A DNA stretch of 64,000 bases from Romanomermis culicivorax (Eukaryota; Nematoda; Enoplea; Mermithida; Mermithidae), in contig CAWUHX010000064.1 of NCBI GenBank assembly GCA_963922205.1, positions 806,001 to 870,000 on the forward strand, written 5' to 3'. The notes beneath the pieces were generated by a model. That model worked only from the letters and a program-made list of their open reading frames with translations. It was not told where the DNA came from and searched no databases. The translations under genes and the position numbers were made by a program. Every line of letters starts with the position of its first letter. The first letter of the stretch is position 1. Positions 29,401-38,399 of this stretch are shown piece by piece.

Positions 29401-32400
29401 ATTTGCAAAATTTCCATGAAACTTCTTTGAACTGTTATTGTATTTTTTGCTAATGTCTGGTTCTAGCTTCATGTTAAGCTTTTGCTCAAAATTCCTGTTT
29501 CTAACACTTTCCGTGTCTAATAATTCTCATTTTTAGCTTGGCATCTACAAAAGCTATCTCGCAGTTTGAAGGCATCAATTCCCATTCTGGTTAATATTTA
29601 AAATTTCATCATTTCATTAAACTCTTACGATGAAACATTTTGAACAAACAAAAGTGGAATATTTACAGTATCTCGCAGTACGCATTCAACAGGTTACTGC
29701 GTGTTTTCAGTATCTTACAGTATTTTTAAAACATCCAACTCTATATTGATCTGAATTGTTCATGAATTTGGAAAATTATGATTAATACATGCACGTATGA
29801 AATTCTTTTTCTCTTGGTCAAGGCTGGCAGACGTTAGTCAAACCATTGGCCATTCAATCATGTATAATTTGCATACTTAGTGCTATGCAGATTTCGTCCT
29901 AGCAAGATGCCAGAATTGCATCACGTGGTTTTTGGAATGATAGATTTTTCGATTTTCAATTTGTTTCTTCAAATGTTCAGGTTTTTGTAGCAGAGTTGAC
30001 TCCAGCTTACTCTACCTGACTCTTTACGAGACAAACTTTTCCTTTACAGGCAGCTTTGGACGAAGCAGAAACGGCCTTAGAAGCCGAAGAAAGCAAAGTT
30101 CTACGAGCCCAAGTGGAGGTATCGCAAATACGGCAAGAAATCGAAAAACGTATACACGAAAAAGAGGAAGAATTTGAAAATACTCGCAAAAATCACCAAC
30201 GAGCTTTGGAATCTATGCAAGCCACGTTGGAATCCGAAACCAAAGGAAGGGCCGAAGCTTTGAGGTTGAAGAAAAAATTGGAATCGGATATCAACGAATT
30301 GGAAATCGCTTTAGATCACGCCAACAAAGCTAACGCCGATGCTCAGAAGAATATCAAGAGGTGATTTTGGGATTTTTATTAAATAAATTGATAAATTGAA
30401 CAGTGGGGAAATTTTGTATGAATCCTTAACTACGAAAATTTCACTAATATATGAGAACTCAGTCCTGAAATCTAAACTCCAATTTTGTGGCCATTAGGCA
30501 ATAGTGACGATTTAACATCACAAGTTTTTGCCAAAGCTTTTGATGCACACCATTCTGGACTGCTAAACTTTTCCGTATGGACAACAAAGAAATTCGATAT
30601 TTCAATATCTTTGATCCTTAACTGATACATTATTTGCATAATTTTGTGTAAGATTGAATGTCAATTTTGTTAAAATAAGTTTACGACTAAGGATTGATGT
30701 GAATTTACTGTTGTTCAGAAGTTGTGTAAATTATTTCTCGGCGTTCTCTTCAATAGATTTGACATCCTCTGAACAAATGGAAATTTTCAGACTTTAGAAC
30801 TTTTTTTACAATTAGAAATACAGTATGGGCGAATTCGAATCACAGAACTAATAGTAGACCGTTGTACCTCACGAATACATTCATTGGCCTATATGCGGCA
30901 CTATGTTTACTGTAACTTTTTTGCAAGCAACGCGCTTCCCAATTACAGTATACAGTCAGTATTTTGTATTGCAATATATGATCATTCTTTCATGAGAAAG
31001 AAGAGGTAGAATTTCCTGACCATTATTTTTATAACTTGTTTTTTTTGAGCTTCATTTATTGACATCTGGAAATGATGCAAAAAAACCAGCACTGTCAGGA
31101 AAGTATTGCGTCCCATATAAAATAATCAAAGTTGAGATGTTTCTATCTCAATTTTGTAGATATTTGGAACAAATCAAAGAATTGCAAGTGCAAATCGAAG
31201 ACGAGCAACGCCAAAGGGACGACATCAGAGAACAGTACAACAACAGCGAAAGACGTTGCGCAATCTTGCAAAGCGAGAAGGAAGAATTGATGGTTTCTAC
31301 GGAATCTGTAAGATTTTCTTAACGACATAGTCTTGAACGCTTGTTACAACATTTTTTCACTGAAGAACTATGAATCGAATTTTTGTGACTGCAATAACAA
31401 AAAATTGCTAGAAACAGGAATATCCTAAATCTCCACAATAGTATTTGTCAATCTTCGCATTGCTGAGTTTTACTCTCCCTAAAGACTACTGTAGTTTAAC
31501 GACCGAAAATTTCGTCATTTATTTATTCATATAGTTTCGGGCTCTCGTTGAAATTCACGATTAATTGAAAACACAGATTTCATATTCCTAAATTCCACGA
31601 AATTTCATGAGCTTCTTGCTGACGTCAAATGTATTCTTGAAATTTTTGGCTTCAGGCCATGTTATTTGTTTATTAAGTGTATTACTGTCTTACATTTTTC
31701 ATATCCAATTCAGGCTGAAAGATCGAGACGCCAAGCGGAATTGGAGGTGCACGACCTGAGGGAGCAAGTCAACGAATCCAACTCTCAAGTGAACGCTCTA
31801 GGAGGCGTGAAACGAAAATTGGAGAGCGAAATGCAAGCCTTACACGTGAGAAAAAAAATTAATATAGAATAAAATTAGAAATAAATAGAGAAAAAAATGT
31901 AGGACAAATTTATCACTTTCGCATGAAATTTTTGTGCTCTGTTTCGAATTTAATTCTCGGTTCTTTGCTGAAAACAATTTTCTACCGAAAATATGCATTT
32001 CTTTAGATTTTTCTAGCATTAAATGCTCTTTGAAGGTCCAGTGACAGTCCCTTTTTACATGTATGACAGGAAGCATTTTTTCCAAAGGCTTGAATTCAGA
32101 AAATTTGTTCATTTTTGGGCTAAAAATGATCAATTTAGATCAAAAAAGTGTAAAAATGTCAAATCTCTTTCACAAAAATAGTTCTATTTGGCAAACTTGA
32201 CATTTTGTCGATTATGAGGCCGAAACTTGCCTTTTCCGTCAATCCCGATCTTCTTCCTATAAATGAACCCTCAATAAAAAATTGTCCAATTTAATCGATT
32301 TGATTTTCTAGGCCGAACTTGACGAAAGTCTCAACGAACTGAAAGCGTCCGACGAACGAAGCAAAAAAGCCGTGCAAGACGCCGCTACGTTGGCCGACCA

Positions 32401-35400
32401 ACTCCGTCAAGAGCAAGAACACGCCGGTCATATAGACCGAGCGCGCAAAAATCTAGAACAACAAGTCAAAGATATGCAAATTCGTCTGGAGGAAGCCGAA
32501 CAAGCCGCGTTGAAAGGAGGCAAAAAGATGATACAAAAATTGGAGCAAAGGGTGAGAAGGTTATTTTTATAATGTTCACCTCAAAAAAAAGGCGTATCGA
32601 GTGCTAAACAATGATTCTGGAAGTATCCAAACCATACATCAGGCAGCGGCTTTTCAAGGCTAGCAGTACTATTTTGATCAAATGTATAAATCTCGACGAG
32701 ACATATCCAAAAAAATGGTTCAAAATTTTTATCTCCATTTTTGACGGTTAGGGATGAAGTCCGAAAGTCATATTTTCATCGAATCAAAACCCTGAAAATT
32801 TGAGCTGCTGTGAATTCAAGGGTATGCTTTTCTCTTTGAATCTCAGAGAAAACCTGTTGCCACAAAATTTAATTAACTAATTAAAAAGTGCAATTCCAAT
32901 GAAGAACTGCAAATATGATCTCTAAAGAACTTTCCTACCGCTGTCACTTGAGATAACTAATTCTGAAATTAATCAACTTTATAATTTTCCTAACCTACAG
33001 ATTCGCGAACTGGAAATCGAGTTGGACAACGAACAACGCCGTTATCAAGATTCGGAGAAAAATATCAGGAAGCAAGATAGACGAGTTAAAGAACTCGAAT
33101 TCCAGGTATATAAATAGTCGCCTATTTTTTGCCTTAGATTCTTTGCCTATTCTACTCGCGTCTCTAGATCGAAGAAGACAAGAAGAATAACGAACGTACT
33201 CAAGATTTGGTGGACAAATTGCAACAGAAATTGAAAGTTTACAAGAAACAGTTGGAAGAAGCGGTGAGTAGAAAAAACTGTATTAGTAAAGCATAGGTTA
33301 CAGACAGGATAGGATCGAGTGAATAATATACGTAGCCGCCAAAATCCCCTGAAGCCATGGGCTTTTGGAGCAAAATCTGGATCTGAGTTTAGACTTAGGA
33401 GTAGGAGTAGGAGTAGGAACTCAACAGACTCAGGCTTAGATTCAAGGTCAGGCTTAGGATCATGTCTGAGCTAAGTTTTAGACTTTTGCTCAGACTCAAG
33501 CTCAGACTCAGATTCAGGCTTAGGCTCAGGCTAGAGCTCTTGCTTAGGCTTAGGCTCGGGCTCAGGCTCTAGCTTGATCTAAAGCTCAGGCATAATCTCA
33601 CGCTTAGATTCGGATTCAGACTTAGGCTCATACTTGGATTCTGGCTTAGGCCCGTCAAACTCAGGTTTAGATTCAAGGTCAGGCTCAGGCTCATGCCTAA
33701 ACTAAGTTTTAAACTAATGCTCAGACTTATCTGGGCTTGGGCTCAGACCCAAGCACAGACTCAGATTCAGGCTTAAGCCCAACTTTAAACTCCGCCTCAG
33801 GCTCATCAAGCTCAGGCTTAGGCTCAAGGTAAGGCCCAAGGCTAAAGTTTAGGCTCCGGCTTAGACTCAAGCTGAGGCTGAAGCTCAGAACCAAGCTGAT
33901 TCAAATTCAGCCTTAAGCCTAGGTTCAAGTTCAAGCTTAGGTTCAAGCTCAAGCTTACTCTCAGGCTTTATATCAAGCTCAGGGACAATCTCAGGCTTAG
34001 GTTGAGACACGGGCTTAGGCTAAACCTTGGACTCTGGCTCAGGATCATCAAGATAAGGCTTAGTAGACTAAAAGTCAGGCTCAAGCCCATGTCTTGGCAA
34101 AAGTTCAGGTCCAGGCCCAGACCCAAGTACAGGCTGAAGCTCAGACCCAAGCCCTAGTTCAGTTTCAGCCCTAGTCTCATGCTTAGGCTCAGACTCATGC
34201 TTGAATTCAACCGTAGGCTTCGACACATGTTCTTAAGTCGAAGGCTACTCAAGATTGAGCTCCGGGTCATGCTTGACTCAGGCCTGGGCTACCTAGACTT
34301 GGATAAGGGTCATTTTTAGGCTTAGGCTTAGGTTTATATTTCGGGCTCTAGTTCCGTAAGAAATAAATTCGATGTCTCTCAATCCGTTATCAAGCTAAAA
34401 ATGTTCACATCAGTTTTATTAGGACATTTTTTGTTTTCTACTAAAAATGTTCAAATTTGTCAAATTTTTATTCTTTTTATATTCGACTTCTCGTTGCTTG
34501 CAGGAAGAAATAAGCGCCACGAATTTGGCCAAATATCGCCAATTGCAACAACAAATCGACGAAGCGGAAGAAAGGGCCGACGTGGCGGAAAATTCCTTGT
34601 CGAAATTACGAGCCAAAAATCGCAGTACAGTTTCGATGGGCCCAGCTTTGTCCACTTCGGTGAGTGGTATTTTTCGCCTTGTTCTCGAACTTTCTCCCAA
34701 ATCTTCGCGATTTTTATCAAAGGCGCTATTGTGAGAAATTTGACGTCTTCCGGATAAAAAACAGTTTCTATATTCAGTGAACAAATTCGGCTATTTACTT
34801 ACAATAAGATGAATTTTGTGACACAATTCTGTATCGAATCGTCTAAATTTTATTCGCTTGTTCCTAAATTTTTTCTGAATCTTCGCATTAAAGTCTCAGA
34901 TCTAGATTATATAAAACTTTTTTTCCCGAAAACCTGGTTTTCTTTATTATGTGTTATATTGCTGCGTCAAAGGTCCCTCATCATTTTCAGTCAGCCGTTA
35001 ATTTTCGAGACATCGAATCTTCTTTCGGCAAAAACAGTATGGTATCTTCTATTGTATTCATCTACAGTAATTGAATTTCAACAGTTGGCTCATTTTCCGG
35101 AATTTTATGTCTTCAGTTTTTACGATTTTTATTTTGGGGAAGTTTGAAGTAACAGACGTGACCTCAAAATAGGATTTACATCACAGTGTGTTTTTTCTGA
35201 AATGTTTCTGCGTATAGAAACCAAGTTCCGTTCCATATATTTTAAATTTTCGGCCGGTCCATAATACATGACACTGGACTTCAAATTTGCGAGCATTTTA
35301 AAATCACTTTTAGCAATTTTTTGGGTGGAAAAATCCTACAATAGCGATGTTGTGGATTCGACTTTTACGACAGTGCTGAATTTTTTAATTTTTCGAAAAC

Positions 35401-35781
35401 ATAAAAAACAAGCTATAGTCATCCGAAGCCAATTTTTTTAATCACAAAAAACTTTTCTATGAATAATTCGATTTTTTGAGAAAAATTTCTTGAATAATTC
35501 AAGCTCTATTAACGTAATCTATCATATTTGCGAGAAAATTCTAGATCGAATTAGGATTATTTATGGTTGAGGAATTCCGACAAAATGTTTTTGAACATCT
35601 AACATGGAAAAACAAGAGCAAAAAACCTGAGAACAAGTTTTTGAGCAAAGAATAGGATATCTAACCCACAAAAATATTATGTTGTACAGTACATCAATCT
35701 TTTTTCCAGACTTCAACCGTTCTACGTAGCCCAAGCCGTATCAGAGCCAGTAGCAGCGCCGTCAATTACGAAAATTATTGA
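2338..35781 (+). CDS. Muscle myosin heavy chain (class II), 36 exons, 5' partial
   Basis: This gene encodes the actin-activated motor and coiled-coil rod of thick filaments. The 36 exons listed separately sum to 5,859 nt: 1,952 residues plus a TGA stop at 35779-35781. All exon phases agree and no frame is broken, so the gene looks intact. In order come the SH3-like N-terminal subdomain (1-60), P-loop GESGAGKT (153-160), switch I NNNSSRF (219-225), switch II DIAGFE (443-448), the reactive-thiol helix with C685 and C695, two IQ-like light-chain sites (about 770-825), the head-rod proline near 830, about 1,095 residues of heptad-rich rod, and a short non-helical tail rich in S, R and P. The length fits the family (about 1,930-1,980) once about 30 missing N-terminal residues are allowed for. 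No tandem alternative exons like those of insect Mhc are visible. It resembles nematode UNC-54/MYO proteins, but the orthologue cannot be assigned by eye. Confidence 0.97.
2532..2672 (+). CDS. Myosin exon 2: N-terminal motor, NPPKF motif
   Basis: Residues 44-90, phase 0 at both ends, donor tac|gtaagt. It contains MNPPKF and the [17 protein letters not shown] segment typical of the muscle myosin motor entry. Confidence 0.96.
3962..4118 (+). CDS. Myosin exon 3: [13 protein letters not shown] segment
   Basis: Residues 91-142, ending in phase 1 (atc g|gtgag). It carries the purine-binding-side motif NPYKRLPIY and the MPPHIFA/DEAYRNM helices upstream of the P-loop. Confidence 0.97.
4798..4952 (+). 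CDS. Myosin exon 4: P-loop and start of loop 1
   Basis: Residues 143-194. The acceptor is cctag and the donor cac|gtaagt. It holds the Walker A P-loop GESGAGKT and TENTKKVI. The A/S/K-rich loop 1 crosses into the next exon. Confidence 0.98.
5077..6003. repeat. Foldback (long inverted repeat) element in myosin intron 4
   Basis: The left arm starts aagatgcatcgcaaaaaatc and the right arm ends in the complement, gattttttgcgttgcatctt. The pairing continues inward through many blocks: tttcttttcaagtg, caagatgagc, actagccaatca, ccttcaaact with tttctgagg, and cttgttttt with cccaaaatgc. The two arms of about 410 and 480 bp meet near 5500. There is no coding capacity. It looks like a MITE or foldback transposon inserted in the intron. 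No clear target-site duplication was found. Confidence 0.85.
7394..7550 (+). CDS. Myosin exon 5: switch I
   Basis: Residues 195-247, ending in phase 1. It contains [19 protein letters not shown] and switch [11 protein letters not shown], which bind nucleotide phosphate and Mg. Confidence 0.98.
7638..7736 (+). CDS. Myosin exon 6: LLEKSRV segment
   Basis: Residues 247-280, phase 1 to phase 1. It encodes [15 protein letters not shown] and FHIFYQI of the upper 50-kDa domain. The donor agg a|gtaaat is weaker than its neighbours, but the frame continues correctly into exon 7. Confidence 0.95.
8562..8665 (+). CDS. Myosin exon 7: upper 50-kDa domain
   Basis: Residues 280-314, ending at phase 0 (act gat|gtgaga). 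It encodes the YYHFCSQ segment and an acidic EGVDDKEEF turn. Confidence 0.95.
8988..9126 (+). CDS. Myosin exon 8: upper 50-kDa domain
   Basis: Residues 315-361, ending in phase 1. It includes [20 protein letters not shown] and the [12 protein letters not shown] loop found in muscle myosins. Confidence 0.96.
9231..9349 (+). CDS. Myosin exon 9: cardiomyopathy-loop region
   Basis: Residues 361-400. It encodes [24 protein letters not shown], the surface loop region contacting actin, and ends cag|gtaagt at phase 0. Confidence 0.96.
10719..10932. repeat. Minisatellite, GACGCAAGGACATTAG-like unit
   Basis: A degenerate tandem repeat of about 16-18 bp lies in myosin intron 9. Units such as gacgcaaggacgtta, gacgcaagggcata and gacgcaggacattag follow one another for about 210 bp. 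Confidence 0.75.
11995..12318 (+). CDS. Myosin exon 10: switch II and relay helix
   Basis: Residues 401-508, phase 0 at both ends. It contains switch [17 protein letters not shown] and the relay helix with [13 protein letters not shown]. At 324 nt it is the largest motor exon. Confidence 0.98.
12838..13222 (-). pseudogene. Possible antisense gene fragment in myosin intron 10 (unknown)
   Basis: On the minus strand a 69-codon frame (13222 to 13013) ends in a stop. It is followed by about 175 bases of AT-rich sequence with AATAAA near 12840. The frame contains a hydrophobic stretch, [20 protein letters not shown], that could span a membrane. I do not recognise the protein. It could be the last exon of a decayed membrane-protein gene or chance. 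Confidence 0.2.
14987..15166 (+). CDS. Myosin exon 11: lower 50-kDa domain
   Basis: Residues 509-568, phase 0 at both ends. It begins [12 protein letters not shown] and ends in [10 protein letters not shown]. Confidence 0.97.
15342..15501 (+). CDS. Myosin exon 12: converter-side lower 50 kDa
   Basis: Residues 569-622, ending in phase 1. It encodes [18 protein letters not shown] and leads into loop 2. Confidence 0.97.
16703..16764 (+). CDS. Myosin exon 13: loop 2
   Basis: Residues 622-642. This small exon carries the lysine-rich loop 2 ([10 protein letters not shown]) that contacts actin and ends aac agg|gtaagt. Confidence 0.95.
16961..17166 (+). CDS. Myosin exon 14: actin-binding and SH1/SH2 helix
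   Basis: Residues 643-711. It contains [12 protein letters not shown] and the reactive-thiol helix [18 protein letters not shown] with C685 and C695. The acceptor ttaattaag is non-pyrimidine-rich. The frame is unambiguous. Confidence 0.97.
17443..17572 (+). CDS. Myosin exon 15: converter
   Basis: Residues 711-754. It encodes YGILAADA and [10 protein letters not shown] of the converter domain. Confidence 0.96.
17637..17773 (+). CDS. Myosin exon 16: end of converter and first IQ site
   Basis: Residues 755-800. [15 protein letters not shown] is followed by an IQ-like helix ([12 protein letters not shown]) that would bind the essential light chain. It ends in phase 2. Confidence 0.96.
18567..18648 (+). 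CDS. Myosin exon 17: second IQ site
   Basis: Residues 800-827. The regulatory light-chain site [20 protein letters not shown] ends the lever arm just before the rod. Confidence 0.96.
18848..19102 (+). CDS. Myosin exon 18: head-rod junction and start of S2
   Basis: Residues 828-912. VKPLL supplies the invariant junction proline. From there the sequence is continuous heptad repeat (S2). Confidence 0.96.
20097..20435 (+). CDS. Myosin exon 19: S2 coiled coil
   Basis: Residues 913-1025. Highly charged heptad repeats, 113 codons, phase 0 at both ends. Confidence 0.96.
21474..21619 (+). CDS. Myosin exon 20: S2 coiled coil
   Basis: Residues 1026-1074. [27 protein letters not shown] is conserved among muscle myosins. 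It ends in phase 2. Confidence 0.96.
21923..22070 (+). CDS. Myosin exon 21: coiled coil
   Basis: Residues 1074-1123. The [20 protein letters not shown] block of the rod. It ends aag|gtatgc. Confidence 0.96.
22137..22178 (+). CDS. Myosin exon 22: 14-codon rod micro-exon
   Basis: Residues 1124-1137. It encodes [14 protein letters not shown]. Its flanking sites are ctctttcag and gaa|gtaata. It is needed to keep the heptad register between exons 21 and 23. Confidence 0.93.
23493..23704 (+). CDS. Myosin exon 23: rod
   Basis: Residues 1138-1208. It begins [20 protein letters not shown], a strongly conserved rod segment, and ends in phase 2. Confidence 0.96.
23932..24049 (+). CDS. Myosin exon 24: rod
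   Basis: Residues 1208-1247. Heptad-repeat rod, phase 2 to phase 0. Confidence 0.95.
24791..24997 (+). CDS. Myosin exon 25: rod
   Basis: Residues 1248-1316. It includes [17 protein letters not shown] and [15 protein letters not shown]. Confidence 0.96.
25195..25391 (+). CDS. Myosin exon 26: rod
   Basis: Residues 1317-1382. It includes [18 protein letters not shown] and [20 protein letters not shown]. Confidence 0.96.
25640..26550. mobile_element. DNA-transposon-like relic with short inverted ends in myosin intron 26
   Basis: The left end gacttcaggcttttttgg is matched in inverse orientation by taaaaaagcctgtcagac at the right end. Internally, ggccaaaaggctccttgg and ggagccaaaatgcccc are also roughly inverted. 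No transposase frame is visible. It is a non-autonomous or decayed element. Confidence 0.5.
27166..27298 (+). CDS. Myosin exon 27: rod
   Basis: Residues 1382-1426. [19 protein letters not shown] and [13 protein letters not shown]. It is preceded by a 1.8-kb intron that holds a transposon-like inverted repeat. Confidence 0.96.
28925..29245 (+). CDS. Myosin exon 28: light meromyosin
   Basis: Residues 1427-1533. It includes [18 protein letters not shown] and [19 protein letters not shown]. Confidence 0.96.
30050..30360 (+). CDS. Myosin exon 29: light meromyosin
   Basis: Residues 1534-1637. It includes [20 protein letters not shown] and [20 protein letters not shown]. Confidence 0.96.
31160..31307 (+). 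CDS. Myosin exon 30: light meromyosin
   Basis: Residues 1637-1686. It includes [20 protein letters not shown] and ends tct|gtaaga at phase 0. Confidence 0.95.
31714..31845 (+). CDS. Myosin exon 31: light meromyosin
   Basis: Residues 1687-1730, 44 codons, phase 0 at both ends. [20 protein letters not shown]. Confidence 0.95.
32312..32551 (+). CDS. Myosin exon 32: light meromyosin
   Basis: Residues 1731-1810. [20 protein letters not shown] through the assembly-competent [20 protein letters not shown] segment. Confidence 0.96.
33001..33105 (+). CDS. Myosin exon 33: light meromyosin
   Basis: Residues 1811-1845. [20 protein letters not shown], phase 0 at both ends. Confidence 0.95.
33168..33263 (+). 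CDS. Myosin exon 34: light meromyosin
   Basis: Residues 1846-1877, 32 codons. It is followed by the intron that contains the TTAGGC-like array. Confidence 0.95.
33380..34355 (+). repeat. Degenerate TTAGGC/TCAGGC hexamer array in myosin intron 34
   Basis: For about 970 bases the sequence keeps a 6-base rhythm of the form TTAGGC, TCAGGC, TCAAGC, TCAGAC. Perfect runs such as cttaggcttagg occur at several places. TTAGGC is the telomere unit of nematodes, so this resembles an old interstitial telomere-like tract or a hexanucleotide satellite seeded from it. It lies in the sense orientation of the gene. Confidence 0.85.
34504..34659 (+). CDS. Myosin exon 35: end of rod
   Basis: Residues 1878-1929. 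[20 protein letters not shown] ends the coiled coil. The last codons start the non-helical tailpiece. Confidence 0.95.
35710..35781 (+). CDS. Myosin exon 36: non-helical tailpiece and stop
   Basis: Residues 1930-1952 and the TGA stop. The tail contains [12 protein letters not shown], an S/R/P-rich motif like the phosphorylatable tailpieces of nematode body-wall myosins. It ends NYENY. Confidence 0.92.
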   Translation, partial: TSTVLRSPSRIRASSSAVNYENY

Positions 35782-36583
35782 GATACACCACAAAATCGTC
35801 TATTCAGTGAACCATAGTTCAAAATAATTTGCATAATTTCTAGTCGTCGTGCTTTTTCTTCTGTATTCGTAGAAGCTCATTTTCTGTGTAGACCCGCCTT
35901 ATCTTTTTTTGTCCCCTTTTAACCGCACACAAATTTTTCGGCTTATTTCCGACGAAAATTTCGAACCGAATTTGTTAATAGGTTCCCTTATATTTCGTTT
36001 TGTTATTGCGTGTTTTTGGAGGGAAATTCTAGAACAGTATAGTTTCGCACGCCCGCACTTTGTTGTTTCTATGCACTGTCGAAGAAATAAAATTCATCGA
36101 GTCTTGATTTTCCTCCTCAGAAAGAATATTTCTTCTTGGAAGAAGAATCTCATGAATGGAAATGAACTAAGAATAATTTCGAACATTAAGATTGCATGCT
36201 CACCAAGCTTTTTGGTGCAGAATGAGGTTTTTGAGCACAAGTTTCGATGATAGCAATTTTTCGTCGTGATTCTAAGACATGAAAAATTTTTCGATTTTCA
36301 AATATTTCTCAGGTGGTCCGCAATTTTTCAAAATACGTTTGAAAAAATCGAGGAGTCTTGAAAAAAATGTGGATGTCGAAAAATCAAATTGACCGAAGCT
36401 CTAATGGCAGCACTGATTTTTATGAGAAATGGGAAGCTACATCAATGCATCTTGAAAAAATTTTAGGCGTGGCATCATTTCTTATTAAACAGTTTATCAA
36501 CTTTAGTTTATTAGCTGGAAATTTGAGATTTGTACCTGCAATATATCATGAGCTGTACTTATTTATATCCAACCACCGCATTA
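35782..36583. other. 3' UTR of myosin and short intergenic gap
   Basis: AT-rich DNA holding the presumed 3' UTR to about 36105. After it I see no convincing gene. Open stretches at 35909-36250 and 36358-36645 have no recognisable features. Confidence 0.6.
36086..36091 (+). terminator. Poly(A) signal for the myosin gene
   Basis: AATAAA lies 305 bases after the myosin stop codon, with no earlier perfect copy in the 3' flank. It gives a 3' UTR of roughly 320 nt. Confidence 0.6.
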
Positions 36584-36769
36584 TATGGATGGGCCGGGTA
36601 TCCCGATCCGATCCGGATCTGCTGAACCAAATTTTTTGTATCTAAATCCGATCCGGATCTGCTGTAACAAATTTTTTGGATCCGGATCCAGATCCGCATC
36701 TGCGACTGTCAAAGATTGAGATACGCTCATAATTAGGTCTTTATTCCTTTCAGTTTGCATTGAGCTTCA

Positions 36770-36918
36770 TCAAAACTTCAAGCCAATGATAGCTAAGTTC
36801 AAAAACTTTAGGCCAATGGTAGCTAAATTGAACCTGACAATCATTAATTTTTCAATAGTATCACTCTTCAAACAATTTCTGGTAAGATCATAAATTTGAC
36901 CTGTGCCACTGAATAACC
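36770..36918 (-). pseudogene. hAT transposase C-terminal dimerisation domain, part 2
   Basis: On the minus strand this reads LFSGTGQIYDLTRNCLKSDT then IEKLMIVRFNL, the conserved end of the hAT dimerisation domain, with a TGA at 36772-36770. The last residues include a short tandem duplication (NLATIGLKF / NLAIIGLKF). Its upstream part continues at 53127 across the LTR-element insertion. Confidence 0.8.
36915..36918. other. Target-site duplication, left copy (AACC)
   Basis: AACC here equals AACC at 53127-53130 on the other side of the LTR element. Four bases is usual for gypsy-type integrases. Confidence 0.85.
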
Positions 36919-38378
36919 TGTCACGTGCCGCTCAATTCTCCAACGTCACGTGATCCTGATCATGCCGACATTTTGTTATTTTTCATGTTTCGTTTATTAC
37001 TCGAACATGCTTTTGTTTATTTCATTTTTACACATGCATTTTACGTCCGTTTTTATATTTTTATGCATTTCTATGTTTCGTTCTGTTGTATTTTTATTTC
37101 TTTACAAACGCGGGCTACAGTAGGCCCTTTAGCTAAAAACTTCCGCCAGTCGTGCTCCACGAGCACATGGCTATTTTTGGTGCGTTCACGCACCTCTTAT
37201 CATCAAAAATTAGCGTCATTTTTGTTACGCAAAAACGACTAGCTAAGAAGTTTTAGCTAAAGACGTTCATATGCTTAGCATAGGCACTGCAGTCGGCCTC
37301 AGTGCTAAACGCATGTGAACGAAAAAATGTCTATGTGCTCATAGGCATCTTCTGCATCGCGTCTAGCTGCAGAAGTTAGCTTGAGTGCCGAGAAACTCCG
37401 CCCAAGCTGCAGCTGTAGCCAAACATGTCCTTAAAAGGACATGTTTCTTTAGTTTTTCGCTCATTCTTGGGTTCACCAAGCTCCGATTCGGTTGTTGTAA
37501 CTTCGCGTCCGCCGCCCTTCCTAATTTGCATAATTTTATTATACACCTGTGCGTCCGCCGCCTTACTATCAATAAATTTGCATAAATTTACCCGTGTTCA
37601 CTGTGTCCGCCGCTTATCGTCTACAGTACCCCGCTGCCCATCAGTCCCAGGTGCCCGACCGCCCCGGTTCGTGAATTAAACGTTGGAGTGTCGCCTCCCG
37701 CTCGCTCCCGCTCCCTCCCGCTCGCCGCCGCTCGCCGCCACTCGCCGCCTAGGACGTTTGAGGATCGCATCCCCTGCTCCCAGTGCCAGAAGACCGAAAG
37801 CATCCAGGGACTTGCTGCCCGTTGCGTCGTAATCGCTTGAGAAACAGGACTAGGTGAGTCTTCTCAGGGGATTATTGTTATTTGTGGGTTATTTGTTGGG
37901 AAATCCTTCCTAAGTCGGTTTCCCAAGGTTTCCACAGATAAGTAGGGCCTCCACCTCTCAGGTTTGGGCTAAAAGGGGCTGTCTGGTTCATAATCGGGTC
38001 CCATAATTTAGGTCATTTCACGGGTGACCCTGTCCCCACTCTCACTGAGTAGGACTCGGGGATTGTCGCACCTAGCCTGGCAGCGTTGTCCGTTACCCTA
38101 CAGCAAGACCCCAAGGACAACTCCAGAGAACCAACTATAGACCTCTCTATAGCCACCATTTGCCAGGTTAGGCCCCCAACGCCAACTTGGGAAGCCTGGG
38201 GAAAATGCCAGTATCCATCAGGAGTCACAGCCTATTACTCACTGTAATAGGATCAATCTGATATGGTTCACCATCAATGTGACGTCTAAAACACGGTATT
38301 ACCTGATGAGATACCCAAACCTCTCCAGCTCTCCCAAGATCAACATGTCATACACGTGACATGGCGTAAAATGTGACA
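36919..38378 (+). repeat. 5' LTR of the gypsy-type element
   Basis: 1,460 bp, TG...CA, with 6-bp inverted ends TGTCAC/GTGACA. It contains a perfect 12-bp inverted repeat at 37421-37446, AATAAA near 37570 and a strong splice-donor-like tag|gtgagt at 37854. The small open frames inside (for example 36925-37242) lack protein features and are not annotated as genes. Confidence 0.95.
37421..37446. promoter_or_regulatory. Perfect hairpin in the LTR
   Basis: The arms aaacatgtcctt and aaggacatgttt pair perfectly around a 2-base centre (aa). The same hairpin is in the 3' LTR at 52169-52194. Its role is unknown: a protein-binding palindrome or an RNA structural signal are both possible. Confidence 0.8.
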
Positions 38379-38396
38379 TGGCGAGGCTGGAAAATC
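38379..38396 (+). promoter_or_regulatory. Primer-binding site
   Basis: The bases straight after the 5' LTR read TGGCGAGGCTGGAA, starting with the TGG that pairs with the CCA end of a tRNA. I could not name the tRNA from memory. Confidence 0.65.
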
Positions 38397-38399
38397 GAC

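Noticed and set aside
34401-34757. Overlapping frames around myosin exon 35
   Set aside because: They are alternative frames of a real exon and its intron.
36925-37242. 105-codon frame in the LTR, repeated at 51673-51990
   Set aside because: It is F/H/Y-rich with no start context or domain, and its repetition only reflects LTR duplication.
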